Part shown: positions 1 to 8,661 of the stretch, one piece after another
Layout: every line of letters begins with the position of its first letter
Position numbering within the stretch: position 1 is the stretch's first letter
DNA from: Shewanella donghaensis
Lineage (GTDB): Bacteria > Pseudomonadota > Gammaproteobacteria > Enterobacterales > Shewanellaceae
Assembly: GCF_007567505.1 (NCBI RefSeq)
Contig: NZ_CP041783.1
Coordinates: 2,046,001-2,110,000, forward strand
Length of the DNA stretch: 64,000 nt
Direction: 5' to 3'
Program-made: the position numbers and the translations under genes
Notes under the pieces: generated by a model
The model's database searches: none
Seen by the model: the letters and a program-made list of their open reading frames with translations, nothing else
What the model was told of the DNA's origin: nothing

Positions 1-165
1 AAATGTCTTTAATAATTCAATTTTCATTAAAATCCTTAAAAAGCAGTGATTAATTTTTTTGATTAAACACATCAAAATATAACGTTTTATTAATCTAAAA
101 TGTGGGCTTACACTGCGGCTAATTACACCACCATTACAAAATAAAAGAAACAATAAGGACATATT

Positions 166-1071
166 ATGAGAGTTGCCATTTTATCAAGAAACCCAAAGTT
201 ATACTCAACTCGTCGCTTAAAAGAAGCCGGCGAAGCCATGGGCCACACTGTTGATATTATTGATACGCTTCATTGTTATATGGATATCACCAGCAGTAAG
301 CCTACGTTACGTTACGATGGTAAAGAGCTACCAATGTACGACGCTGTCATTCCTCGTATTGGCGCATCCGTTACGTTTTATGGCACCGCGGTGGCAAGAC
401 AATTTGAAATGATGGGCACATTCAACATTAACGAATCGGTCGCAATTAGCCGCTCACGAGACAAGTTACGTTCATTACAATTATTGTCACGTAAAGGTAT
501 CGGTTTGCCGCGTACTGGTTTTGCTAACAAGCCTGACAATATCAAAGATTTAATCAAGAACGTCGGTGGCGCACCCGTGGTGATTAAATTGCTAGAAGGA
601 ACTCAAGGCATTGGTGTCGTGTTAGCTGATACAGCTAAAGCAGCAGAAGCCATCATTGAAGCATTTATGGGTTTAAAGGCAAACATATTAGTACAAGAAT
701 TTATTAAAGAAGCAGGTGGTGCTGATATTCGTTGCCTAGTGATTGGCGGAAAAGTCGTTGCAGCAATGAAACGTCAGGGTGCAGAAGGCGAATTTCGTTC
801 TAACTTACATCGTGGTGGCTCTGCTGAAGTGGTTAAATTAACCAAAGAAGAACGTGAAACAGCGGTCAATGCAGCCAAAATAATGGGACTCAATTTATGT
901 GGTGTAGACTTACTGCGTTCTCAAAATGGCCCAATGGTAATGGAAGTCAATTCCTCTCCGGGTCTTGAAGGTATTGAAAAAGCAACAGGTAAAGATGTAG
1001 CAGCTATGGTATTTGATTTTTTAGCAAAAAATGCCAAACCCCATAGCAACAAAACTCGTGGCAAAGGCTAA
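166..1071 (+). CDS. rimK: RimK, ribosomal protein S6 glutamate ligase
   Basis: ATP-grasp ligase of 301 residues, the same length class as E. coli RimK (300), which adds glutamates to the C-terminus of ribosomal protein S6 in the cytoplasm. The start MRVAILSRN, the segments [18 protein letters not shown] and EGTQGIGVV, and the C-terminal metal-binding [15 protein letters not shown] are near-identical to the enterobacterial protein as I recall it. An AAGGAC ribosome-binding site lies just before the ATG at 166. It is first of three closely spaced co-directional genes, followed by a zinc hydrolase and RimB, so it probably belongs to a glutamate-tail write/erase operon. Family assignment is firm; the exact substrate is inferred. 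Confidence 0.95.
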   Translation: MRVAILSRNPKLYSTRRLKEAGEAMGHTVDIIDTLHCYMDITSSKPTLRYDGKELPMYDAVIPRIGASVTFYGTAVARQFEMMGTFNINESVAISRSRDKLRSLQLLSRKGIGLPRTGFANKPDNIKDLIKNVGGAPVVIKLLEGTQGIGVVLADTAKAAEAIIEAFMGLKANILVQEFIKEAGGADIRCLVIGGKVVAAMKRQGAEGEFRSNLHRGGSAEVVKLTKEERETAVNAAKIMGLNLCGVDLLRSQNGPMVMEVNSSPGLEGIEKATGKDVAAMVFDFLAKNAKPHSNKTRGKG

Positions 1072-1085
1072 TTAGGGTCTAAAAA

Positions 1086-2111
1086 ATGGAAAAATTAACC
1101 ATTGGTAATTTTGAAATATTACCCGGCGAGCAACGAAAAATAGAGCTACCTGTTGCTAAGTTATATACCGATGCGGATGTTTCTTTACCTGTGCATATTA
1201 TTCGCGCTAAAAAACCAGGGCCAACGATATTTGTGAGTGCAGCGGTTCATGGCGACGAATTAAATGGTATTGAAATTATTCGTAGATTGATTAAACAAAA
1301 CAAATTCAAAATCACCAGAGGTACACTCATCGCGGTGCCAATGGTGAACGTATATGGTGTGGTTAATCAAAGTCGATATATGCCAGACAGACGAGACTTG
1401 AACCGCTGCTTCCCAGGTTCAGCCAGAGGCTCTTTAGCTGGACGAGTAGCGCATATATTCTTGAATGAAATAGTAAGGCATTGTGACTACGGTATTGATC
1501 TACATACAGGTGCAATCCATCGGTCTAACCTACCTCAAATAAGAGCGGATATGGCTGATGCAGAAACCAAAGAGTTAGCCGAAGTCTTTGGTGTACCGGT
1601 TATCCTGAATTCTAATTTGGTTGATGGTTCATTGCGAGAATCAGCAGTGAAAAATCAAACCAAAATACTGTTATATGAAGCTGGTGAGGCACTAAGATTT
1701 GATGAGTTCTCAATAAGAGCAGGAATGAAAGGTATACTTAATGTCTTGCAACATTTAGGTATGATAAGAAAAGTATCAATTAATAAAAAGAAAAAGCTCG
1801 CCCCCTTTATTGCCAACGGCAGTCAGTGGGTTCGCGCAAATGCCAGCGGTATTGTGCACAACCTGGCTAATTTGGGAGACCAAATATCTAAAGGGCAAGT
1901 GCTGGCAGAAATTGGCAGTCCCTATGGCGAAGTGATTGACTCAGTTATAGCATCACGCTCCGGCATATTGATCGGTAAACAAAATATACCGTTAGTACAA
2001 GAAGGCGAAGCCATGTTCCATATTGCCTACTTTAGTGAAAATGATGAAAAGATTGCCGAACAAATTGAAAATGTACAAGAGCAATTATTACCCGTTAATG
2101 TTGATTATTAG
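1086..2111 (+). CDS. aspartoacylase/succinylglutamate desuccinylase-family zinc hydrolase
   Basis: 341-residue cytoplasmic protein of the AstE/AspA (M14-related) zinc-dependent amidohydrolase family. The first zinc motif is HGDE (His55, Glu58), RDLNRCFPG around 103-111 is the substrate-binding segment, and DLHTG (His140) supplies the next zinc ligand. The C-terminal 100 residues form a predicted beta-rich domain typical of this family. It begins 14 nt after rimK and ends 8 nt before rimB. The context suggests a substrate with a terminal amide-linked acidic residue, perhaps related to RimK products, but that is inference. It could instead act on a free N-acyl amino acid. Confidence 0.85.
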   Translation: MEKLTIGNFEILPGEQRKIELPVAKLYTDADVSLPVHIIRAKKPGPTIFVSAAVHGDELNGIEIIRRLIKQNKFKITRGTLIAVPMVNVYGVVNQSRYMPDRRDLNRCFPGSARGSLAGRVAHIFLNEIVRHCDYGIDLHTGAIHRSNLPQIRADMADAETKELAEVFGVPVILNSNLVDGSLRESAVKNQTKILLYEAGEALRFDEFSIRAGMKGILNVLQHLGMIRKVSINKKKKLAPFIANGSQWVRANASGIVHNLANLGDQISKGQVLAEIGSPYGEVIDSVIASRSGILIGKQNIPLVQEGEAMFHIAYFSENDEKIAEQIENVQEQLLPVNVDY

Positions 2112-2119
2112 GTTACAAA

Positions 2120-2563
2120 ATGACAGAGAATAAAACGATTATTGGGCGGTTAGAGTCTATAAGCCTGCCTAAAATGGGGATAAAAGAGTTGCAAGTTCGC
2201 GTCGATACTGGCGCGAAAACATCCTCTCTTCATGTGGATAATATTCAAAAAATAATCATTGATGGTGTTCATAGTGTGTCGTTTGATATTCATCCTGATT
2301 CACACAATGTAAAAAATATTAAAAAGTGTACTGCGCCGATCAGTGATATACGTAAAATTAAATCATCTAATGGCACTTCAGAGCAGCGTTACGTGATTAC
2401 CACACCAATCATTATGGGCAGTGAGAAATGGTCAATTGAAATCACGCTGACTGACCGTTCTGATATGAGCTATTTGATGCTATTCGGTCGTGAGGCTCTT
2501 GGCTCTCGGTTTTTAGTGGACCCATCGCAAGTGTTTCTAGCCAAAAGTGAACCATCGGAGTAA
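2120..2563 (+). CDS. rimB: RimB-like retropepsin-fold protease (PF05618)
   Basis: 147-residue protein of the family annotated as ATP-dependent zinc protease, now regarded as retropepsin-like. The aspartic-protease signature RVDTGAKTSSLHV puts the catalytic Asp at residue 29, and the second family block MLFGREALGSRFLVDP is present. In Pseudomonas, RimB trims glutamate tails made by RimK. Here it is last of three tightly packed genes starting with rimK, which supports that role. A terminator-like hairpin follows. Symbol assigned from family and context. Confidence 0.8.
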   Translation: MTENKTIIGRLESISLPKMGIKELQVRVDTGAKTSSLHVDNIQKIIIDGVHSVSFDIHPDSHNVKNIKKCTAPISDIRKIKSSNGTSEQRYVITTPIIMGSEKWSIEITLTDRSDMSYLMLFGREALGSRFLVDPSQVFLAKSEPSE

Positions 2564-2634
2564 TCACTATTGATTTAACAACCGCTAGAGTTTATTCAAC
2601 GCTATTACTCGAACTAACTCAAAAATGCATGTTT

Positions 2635-2657
2635 AAGGGGGATGAATAACCCCCCTT
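2635..2657. terminator. GC-rich hairpin after the rim operon
   Basis: The arms AAGGGGG and CCCCCTT enclose a short A/T-rich loop, between the end of rimB (+) and the end of the convergent cupin gene (-). The downstream T-run is weak on both strands, so termination is plausible rather than certain. Confidence 0.5.
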
Positions 2658-2705
2658 GTATGCTTAACAGATAGTATCGAGCGACTGCTTTATTGCTAGT
2701 GCTAG

Positions 2706-3044
2706 TTAATCATTACGTTCAGATAAGTTTTGTTTCACAATGTCAGAATCTTTCTGTGCGTAAAAATCCACATGAAACTCTGTGTCATCGGTTAAAAACG
2801 CCACTTTATGCCAATATTCTGGTGGTGATATCCCCGAATCTCCGGCTTCAATAATCACTTCTTGCTCGACCTCACCACGACGACTAGTAAAGCCATAAAA
2901 TTTTAATTGGCCTTTGGTTACGCCAATTTTTCCGTACACACCCGCTTTGGTATTGTGTAAATGTAAAAACATTTTTGGGATAGTCGCTTTGGTAAACTCT
3001 GGTGTGGATTTGTAATTAATAAAATCGTCTGGAATAGATATCAT
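2706..3044 (-). CDS. YeaR-like DUF1971 cupin protein
   Basis: 112-residue single-domain cupin resembling E. coli YeaR and the extra domain of some TehB proteins. The N-terminus (IPDDFINYKSTPEFTKATIP), GVYGKIGVTKGQLKFYGF, and PPEYWHKVAFLTDDTEFHVDFY at the end match the family layout. In E. coli the gene is induced by nitrate and nitric oxide and its biochemical role is unclear; I see no NsrR-type site here. An AAGGAT ribosome-binding site precedes the ATG at 3044. It is convergent with rimB and transcribed away from the following VOC gene. Confidence 0.8.
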   Translation of the reverse strand: MISIPDDFINYKSTPEFTKATIPKMFLHLHNTKAGVYGKIGVTKGQLKFYGFTSRRGEVEQEVIIEAGDSGISPPEYWHKVAFLTDDTEFHVDFYAQKDSDIVKQNLSERND

Positions 3045-3125
3045 GTTGATCCTTTGGTATTAAATTAATTGCTGATCAGAATATGTTTTATAACACGGTC
3101 TTATGCAATATACCGTAACACCAAA

Positions 3126-3170
3126 TTGATAGGTTCTCTATAGGTTGATAGCCTCTCTATAGATTGATAG
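3126..3170. repeat. three TTGATAG elements at 19-bp spacing
   Basis: TTGATAG occurs at 3126, 3145 and 3164, exactly 19 bp apart, with CTCTATAG between the copies. It lies in the divergent region (3045-3471, 427 bp) between the DUF1971 and VOC genes. It may be a regulator-binding array or simply a tandem repeat. Apart from this and the promoter at 3388, I see nothing else in the gap. Confidence 0.6.
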
Positions 3171-3387
3171 GTAGCAAACCTTTGGCGCTAAATTTTTATT
3201 TCCCATCCGAACGATCAAGCTCAAAGCTTGGTAAATCGGCCTGACCGATAACGGTATATAAGTTACACCTTAAAATGGAACTAAGATTTGATGCCCGCAT
3301 TGAAATAATCATAACCTTTGGCCCAGTAACTTGAAGCTACGCCTTTATCGATAACAAAAAATTATTATATTTATAATTTTTGATAAT

Positions 3388-3416
3388 TTTACTGAATTGA
3401 AAGTTATCCCTATAAT
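3388..3416 (+). promoter_or_regulatory. candidate sigma-70 promoter of the VOC gene
   Basis: A perfect TATAAT (3411-3416) lies 17 bp downstream of TTTACT (3388-3393; 4/6 to the -35 consensus). It is about 55 nt before the VOC start codon and no other gene intervenes. Confidence 0.6.
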
Positions 3417-3471
3417 TCTCCCATCAAAACGAACAAGCAACGACGATAAATTAACGTAAAGGTGAATCAAT

Positions 3472-3957
3472 ATGAAGATGAGTCATATAGGCATTATGGT
3501 TGGCGACATGGATATAGCTGTCGAGTTTTATACCAAAGCATTAGGTCTTGAAATTGTCATGGGCAAGTCTGAAGTCATTGAAGAAAAAGAAACAGCCATT
3601 GGCGCCATGTGTATCGCAGTATTTGGTGAAGGCTTCAAAGGGTTTAATATTGCCCACCTTGTCACTAAAGATGGTATTGGTTTCGAGCTATTTGAAATGA
3701 AAGACCGTGAAGCTAGACATAATGTCGACTTCAGCAAAATAGGCCTATTTCATTACGCTTTAGAAACAGATGATTTCGAAGGTGTGATTGAGCGTGTTAA
3801 ACAATACGGCGGTAAAGCAAGAATGGACACCATGAGATATCATCCAGAAGATGATAACAAGCCATACAAAATGGTCTATTTAGAAGACCCATTTGGTAGC
3901 CTGCTTGAACTATATTCTCATTCATATTCAGAAACTTATTCATCTGAGTACGAATAA
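3472..3957 (+). CDS. VOC/glyoxalase-family protein
   Basis: 161-residue vicinal-oxygen-chelate protein with two beta-alpha-beta-beta-beta halves. The first begins MSHIGIMVGDMDIAVEFYTKALGLE (His5 is a likely metal ligand). The second includes FHYALETDDFEGVIERVKQYGG and ends with EDPFGSLLELYSHS, whose Glu is the usual last metal ligand. Members act as lactoylglutathione lyases, dioxygenases or isomerases; nothing here fixes the substrate. An AAGGTG ribosome-binding site precedes the ATG. It is probably monocistronic, between its own promoter and a strong terminator. Confidence 0.8.
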   Translation: MKMSHIGIMVGDMDIAVEFYTKALGLEIVMGKSEVIEEKETAIGAMCIAVFGEGFKGFNIAHLVTKDGIGFELFEMKDREARHNVDFSKIGLFHYALETDDFEGVIERVKQYGGKARMDTMRYHPEDDNKPYKMVYLEDPFGSLLELYSHSYSETYSSEYE

Positions 3958-4006
3958 GCACGAGTTAACCACTTAAAGTTAGACTATTAATAAGTCAGAC
4001 AATCAT

Positions 4007-4044
4007 AAATCAGCAGCCGACATCAGTTAGCTGCTGATTTTTTT
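4007..4044 (+). terminator. rho-independent terminator of the VOC gene
   Basis: An 11-bp perfect stem (arms AAATCAGCAGC and GCTGCTGATTT) is followed directly by further T residues, 50 nt after the VOC stop codon. A 15-bp tandem duplication (ATCAATAACAGTCAT, 4111-4140) lies further downstream with no clear role. Confidence 0.85.
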
Positions 4045-4221
4045 GTTATTACTGCATACGTTTACAGCCAGCAAGTTCGCCAGACTTAAACGCTAATGAA
4101 TGAGTGCAGAATCAATAACAGTCATATCAATAACAGTCATATCAATTAATAATAACTTAGCGATACAATGACTTTAATAATACGCTAGCAATATCAGCTG
4201 AGTACATTTAAGTAGGTATCT

Positions 4222-5274
4222 TTGACATCCCCCAAATACAGCACAATAGCAGCTTGGTCTCTAGCGATAGCCCGTGCACTTCGCGCCAGTAATATTGACG
4301 CTAACTCAATATTTGGTGAAGCAGGGTTAAGCCTACCTCAATTAGAATCCGAGCCCGACTCACGGGTCGCTATTGATAACATGACCTTACTTTGGCAAGC
4401 TGCCGAACATGCATCTGGCTCAATGGCCTTTGGTTTAACCGTTGGCCAATATGCTTACCCCATCAATTTTCGCTCATTGGGAGCATTGATGATGCGCTGC
4501 GATACGCTAGCACAAGCCTTCGAAACCTTGCCCGATTATGCAGCATTAGTCAGTAACTCTGCCGTGATTAGTTTGCAACGAACGCCACACCTGCTCGGCT
4601 TCACCATTAACCCACTTAACGGCGTTAAGATTAGTCATCTAGCCATAGACGCATTTTTTTCAAGCTTGATGCTTCATGGTAAACAAATGATTGGCCATAG
4701 CGATTTTGTCCGCAAAGTAGAATTAATTAGACCCAAGCCAAAATCACAACAGCCTTGGTTAGATATGTTTAATTGCCCAGTGACGATGAACGCGGGCAAT
4801 AACTGTATGTGGATGGATCGGGCGATGCTTGAGCAAAGTATCATCAGTAAAGATCCGTTACTCGCCAAACTCAGCGAAAAGGCAGTACGACAATATTTAG
4901 ATAAGATGCAGGCATTAACCTGGCAAGAAAAAACCAGCCAAGGGATCCATGCATTACTTGTTAACGAAGAACCCAGAGCATTGAAAATTGCGCAGATGTT
5001 TAATATCAGCGAACGCAGTTTAAACCGTTATCTGCAACTTGAAGGGACTGGCTTTAGGGAGCTGTTGAAATTAAAGCGCCAAGAATTAGCTCTCCATTAC
5101 CTGGCGAATACCCAAATGACCATCAGTAGCTTATCTGACACCCTAGGTTATAGCAGCGTCAGTAATTTCAGTCGTTTTTTCCATAACTGGCAAGGCATGA
5201 GTCCATCAAATTACCGCTTACAATGCAGCAGTCATTTAGAGTCCGCCGCAAATTTGGCGAAAAATGATAACTAA
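4222..5274 (+). CDS. AraC-family transcriptional regulator
   Basis: 350-residue regulator with an N-terminal Arabinose_bd-type effector domain (about 10-190, with the conserved FGLTVGQYAYPINFRSLGALMM) and a C-terminal AraC helix-turn-helix pair (about 240-335, ending LSDTLGYSSVSNFSRFFHNWQGMSPSNYR). The start is TTG at 4222 behind AAGTAGGT; the first in-frame ATG would remove over 50 conserved residues. The alkylsulfatase gene starts 60 nt downstream in the same direction, so this is likely its regulator, perhaps responding to a long-chain alcohol or sulfate ester. The effector is inferred from context only. Confidence 0.85.
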   Translation: MTSPKYSTIAAWSLAIARALRASNIDANSIFGEAGLSLPQLESEPDSRVAIDNMTLLWQAAEHASGSMAFGLTVGQYAYPINFRSLGALMMRCDTLAQAFETLPDYAALVSNSAVISLQRTPHLLGFTINPLNGVKISHLAIDAFFSSLMLHGKQMIGHSDFVRKVELIRPKPKSQQPWLDMFNCPVTMNAGNNCMWMDRAMLEQSIISKDPLLAKLSEKAVRQYLDKMQALTWQEKTSQGIHALLVNEEPRALKIAQMFNISERSLNRYLQLEGTGFRELLKLKRQELALHYLANTQMTISSLSDTLGYSSVSNFSRFFHNWQGMSPSNYRLQCSSHLESAANLAKNDN

Positions 5275-5334
5275 CTAGTTATCAAGTTGTAATAACTTAC
5301 AGGTAATTGTTAACTTATTAGCCTGTGAGTCCCT

Positions 5335-7371
5335 ATGCTAACCCAAGCCAAATTATCCTGTTTATTGTCTACTCCCAGTACTTACTCACCTCTACTAGTC
5401 AGTGGCCTAACCGCTTTGCTACTCGTGGGATGCCAGCCAAATCAAACCACTGTTAACAACGAAGCCGTTGATGAATATGGCTTTACCTCAGCAAGTACTC
5501 ACACTATCGACGCCAATAATGCCGTATTAACAGAGTTGCCCTTTAGCGACACTCAAGATTTCGAAGATGCTCAACGGGGGTTTATTGCCAAAATGCCCGA
5601 GCTGATTGTGGTTGATGAACAGGGTAAAACAATCTGGGATAGAACCAGCTATGACTTCGTTAAAGGCGAAGCACCCAGCAGTGTTAACCCTAGCCTATGG
5701 CGACAAGCGACATTAAACAATTATGACGGTTTATTTGAAGTCACTAAAGGCGTTTACCAACTGCGCGGTTTTGACTTAGCCAATATGACCGTCATCTCAG
5801 GTAAAACCGGCTGGATCATTGTCGATCCACTGACCACTGCAGAAACAGCCACTGTCGCGCTTGAGTTTATTAATCAACAATTAGGCAAACGACCCATTAC
5901 CGCCATATTATTTACCCATAGCCATATGGATCATTTTGGCGGCGCATTAGGATTATTAGGCGATAAAACTCTGGATGAGGAAGCATTTAAAAACATAGAT
6001 ATCATTGCCCCCGCAGGCTTTATGCATGAAGCCACCAGCGAAAACGTTATGGCAGGCACCGCCATGAGTCGCCGCGCCATGTATATGTATGGCAAGCAAC
6101 TCCCCCGCTCTGCTCGAGGACATATTGACTCAGGTTTAGGCAAAGAGCCTGCATTCGGTCAATTTGGGATCTTAAGCCCCACCACTGTAATTAAGCAAGA
6201 CTCAACACAAATGATCGATGGCGTACCTTTTGAATTTCAAATAGTCTCGGGCTCTGAAGCCCCTGCAGAGTTTACTTTCTATCTACCTGAGCAACAGGCT
6301 TATTGCGGCGCTGAACTCGTCTCTAAGAACATGCATAACCTCTATACGCTTCGCGGCGCTAAGGTGCGTGACGCACTCACCTGGAGCAGCGCAATCGACA
6401 GCGCGCTTAACGCCCAACGCGATACTCAAGTTTATTTTGGCAGTCACCATTGGCCAATCTGGGGACAAGATGCCATCAACAGCTTTTTGGAAAAACAACG
6501 TGATACCTACAAATACATCCATGACCAATCCGTTCGTATGCTTAACGCAGGACTCACTCCTGCTGAAATTGCTGAAGCCATCGTCATGCCACCCGAGCTT
6601 GCAAACACCTTTGCTAGCCGCGGCTATTACGGCACAGCCAAGCATAATGCCAAGGCGGTATATCAAGCTTACTTAGGTTGGTATGATGCGAATCCGGTTC
6701 ACCTAGACCCGTTGCCAGCAGTCGATTCAGCAGTGAAATATGTAGAATTGATTGGCGGCGCTGACAAGGTCATCCAACAGACTGAAATAGCCATTGCCAA
6801 CGGCGAGTATCGCTGGGCCGCCGAGCTTATTAATCACCTTGTTGTAGCAGATGACGGCAACAGCCGCGCCAAAGAATTACTGGCGAGCAGCTATGATCAG
6901 CTAGGTTATCAATCAGAGTCAGCGCCATGGCGAGATGTTTACTTAAGCGCGGCTTTTGAGCTACGTCACGGCGCGCCGGAAAAGGGCATCGATCTCGTAT
7001 CGATGAAGCAAATCTTAATGCGATCGCCCATAGAAAATTTCCTGCAATCAATGGCCTCACGAGTTATCGGCCCTGAAGTCTTTGGCGAAGACTTTGAGCT
7101 TAATATTAACTTTACTGATTTGAACAAAAACTACGTGCTAACGCTCAGTAATGCGGTACTGCACCACAAATTGGCCTCTAAATCGACCACAGCAAATGCC
7201 ACGCTAAATATCAGTCACGAACTGTTTATCGACCTTATTATCGGTAACGTCGGAGTGTCAGATGTCTTGTTCTCAGATGATTTAGAGATAGAAGGCAGCA
7301 AGATCGATTTAGCCAGTTTTTTCTCTAAACTAGATAAACCTAAAGGCGTGTTTAATATCGTGACCCCGTAA
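5335..7371 (+). CDS. lipoprotein alkylsulfatase (type III, SdsA1/YjcS-like)
   Basis: 678-residue zinc-dependent alkylsulfatase of the metallo-beta-lactamase fold, hydrolysing primary or secondary alkyl sulfate esters to alcohol and sulfate. The binuclear metal motif THSHMDH places ligands at His195, His197, Asp199 and His200. GSEAPAEFTFYLPE, YFGSHHWPIWG, the central helical dimerisation region (about 480-545) and a C-terminal SCP2-like domain (about 560-678) follow the family order. A lipobox (LLVGC, Cys33) predicts lipid anchoring, unlike the Sec-cleaved second copy at 20.8 kb. The AraC gene immediately upstream is the likely regulator. No strong ribosome-binding site was seen, but there is no other nearby Met. 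Confidence 0.9.
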   Translation: MLTQAKLSCLLSTPSTYSPLLVSGLTALLLVGCQPNQTTVNNEAVDEYGFTSASTHTIDANNAVLTELPFSDTQDFEDAQRGFIAKMPELIVVDEQGKTIWDRTSYDFVKGEAPSSVNPSLWRQATLNNYDGLFEVTKGVYQLRGFDLANMTVISGKTGWIIVDPLTTAETATVALEFINQQLGKRPITAILFTHSHMDHFGGALGLLGDKTLDEEAFKNIDIIAPAGFMHEATSENVMAGTAMSRRAMYMYGKQLPRSARGHIDSGLGKEPAFGQFGILSPTTVIKQDSTQMIDGVPFEFQIVSGSEAPAEFTFYLPEQQAYCGAELVSKNMHNLYTLRGAKVRDALTWSSAIDSALNAQRDTQVYFGSHHWPIWGQDAINSFLEKQRDTYKYIHDQSVRMLNAGLTPAEIAEAIVMPPELANTFASRGYYGTAKHNAKAVYQAYLGWYDANPVHLDPLPAVDSAVKYVELIGGADKVIQQTEIAIANGEYRWAAELINHLVVADDGNSRAKELLASSYDQLGYQSESAPWRDVYLSAAFELRHGAPEKGIDLVSMKQILMRSPIENFLQSMASRVIGPEVFGEDFELNINFTDLNKNYVLTLSNAVLHHKLASKSTTANATLNISHELFIDLIIGNVGVSDVLFSDDLEIEGSKIDLASFFSKLDKPKGVFNIVTP

Positions 7372-7394
7372 GGTTTGAGGTGACGATTTAATAG

Positions 7395-7427
7395 GACTAA
7401 CTCATTGCTTGAGACGATGAGTTAGTC
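7395..7427. terminator. 11-bp hairpin after the alkylsulfatase
   Basis: Perfect arms GACTAACTCAT and ATGAGTTAGTC with an 11-nt loop, 23 nt after the stop codon. There is no T-run, so it may be a weak terminator or a transcript-stabilising structure. The rest of 7428-7655 shows nothing else. Confidence 0.5.
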
Positions 7428-7655
7428 ACTTAAACATAAACGTAATGAATTGAGATAATAAGCTAAAAAATGTTTGTTTATAGATAAGGTAAGTCGATAT
7501 TTCTAAATCACTTTTGGACAGAAATCATTTAGTACATGATTTAAAAAAAAGTCGTAAAGATTAGTTTTACTCATCATCAGTTATGTGATCCACTATCCAA
7601 GCTAAGCGTAGGGAGCCAGTTATGTAACTCAGCCCAAGAAGTTACATCGTGCAAT

Positions 7656-8597
7656 CTAACTCAATGTAATTACAGTTTTTAATTTTTTTAATTCACTGTG
7701 CTCCAATGCTTCAGGCATCTGCCCAAATTTAAAAGTGATTGGAACACTAATATCAATATGACCTTTAGCAACTCGTTCAAGTAATGCTTCGCCGTTTCGC
7801 ATCAGGGCATTCCAGTCATTTATATCGCCAAAATCATGTAACGCTCCAAGTGCAATTTCGTGATAAGAAATAGTGCGGGTAAATGCTGGGTCAATGGGCG
7901 CAGGTATGCGATCTTGAATACAAACAATGTGTCCATTTGCTCTTAACTGTGGCACTAAATGAGCGGAATTTTCGCCACTGACCGCATCGAAAATGGCGAA
8001 ATACTTTATATTAAGTTGCGATTGTTCTCTATAAAGCTGGCGTATGCCAAGCTTTTTTACACGCTCTTCGCTCAAACTAGCAGAGACAACATCAACAATA
8101 TAACCTGCATTTATTAAAATCTGAGATAGCAAATTATTGACCGCTCCAAAACCAACGATAAGGACTTCCCTCTGGCTGGTTAATGGAATTTTTTCATATG
8201 CTTGCCATGCAGTGAGCATTGGGCAAGGTAGCGCGGCGGCAAGTTCAAATGAGAGACTATCAGGCAACATCATGACTCGCCCAGCATTCAACACTGTACA
8301 CTCAGCAAAGCTACCATGGCGATTAAGGGATGCATGGTATGCCACTCGACGGTCAATTAAACTCTGATCAAGGTTAGTACCGACTTGTACAATAACACCT
8401 GCACCATCAACTCCTGGCACATGACCATCGGGCCAATTCAAGGGGTTGGCTTGAATAAACTTCCAATCCACAGGATTGATACCAATGGCTTTGTTTAGCA
8501 CTAATATTTCATTGTCTGCTAAAAGTGGAATTGCGGCCTTACCTAAAGCAACACTATTTAACTCAGTTTGATATTGCCAAATTTGATGTTGTTGCAT
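7656..8597 (-). CDS. zinc-free MDR-family alcohol dehydrogenase/quinone reductase
   Basis: 313-residue medium-chain dehydrogenase/reductase, NAD(P)H-dependent and cytoplasmic. [11 protein letters not shown] and [13 protein letters not shown] are the N-terminal catalytic-domain signatures. The Rossmann region starts near [19 protein letters not shown], but the glycine motif is GFGAVN instead of the usual GxGxxG-type, so cofactor affinity may differ. No structural zinc cysteine cluster is present, as in the quinone-oxidoreductase branch. The gene follows two Old Yellow Enzymes on the same strand, but a strong terminator stands between them. ATG at 8597 follows an ACGGAA site. Confidence 0.8.
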   Translation of the reverse strand: MQQHQIWQYQTELNSVALGKAAIPLLADNEILVLNKAIGINPVDWKFIQANPLNWPDGHVPGVDGAGVIVQVGTNLDQSLIDRRVAYHASLNRHGSFAECTVLNAGRVMMLPDSLSFELAAALPCPMLTAWQAYEKIPLTSQREVLIVGFGAVNNLLSQILINAGYIVDVVSASLSEERVKKLGIRQLYREQSQLNIKYFAIFDAVSGENSAHLVPQLRANGHIVCIQDRIPAPIDPAFTRTISYHEIALGALHDFGDINDWNALMRNGEALLERVAKGHIDISVPITFKFGQMPEALEHSELKKLKTVITLS

Positions 8598-8617
8598 CGT
8601 TTTTCCGTTCGCTTAAT

Positions 8618-8654
8618 AAAAAAAACAAGGCACCAAGGCGTTGTCCTTGGTACC
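8618..8654 (-). terminator. rho-independent terminator between OYE2 and the MDR gene
   Basis: Read on the minus strand, the arms GGTACCAAGG and CCTTGGTGCC (one mismatch) enclose a 6-nt loop and are followed by TTGTTTTTTTT. It sits within the 64-nt gap between the two minus-strand genes, so MDR transcription should be separate or reduced. Confidence 0.85.
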
Positions 8655-8661
8655 TAGTATA

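Noticed and set aside
1..165. Candidate -35/-10 pair upstream of rimK (TTGATT/TATAAC)
   Set aside because: Spacing of 13 bp is too short for a sigma-70 promoter. Nothing else convincing in this stretch.
3397..3416. TTGAAA next to TATAAT as promoter boxes
   Set aside because: Only 8 bp apart. TTTACT at 3388 with 17-bp spacing fits better.
6283..6676. Overlapping open frames on both strands inside the first alkylsulfatase
   Set aside because: They lie wholly within the well-supported enzyme frame and have no ribosome-binding site or family features.
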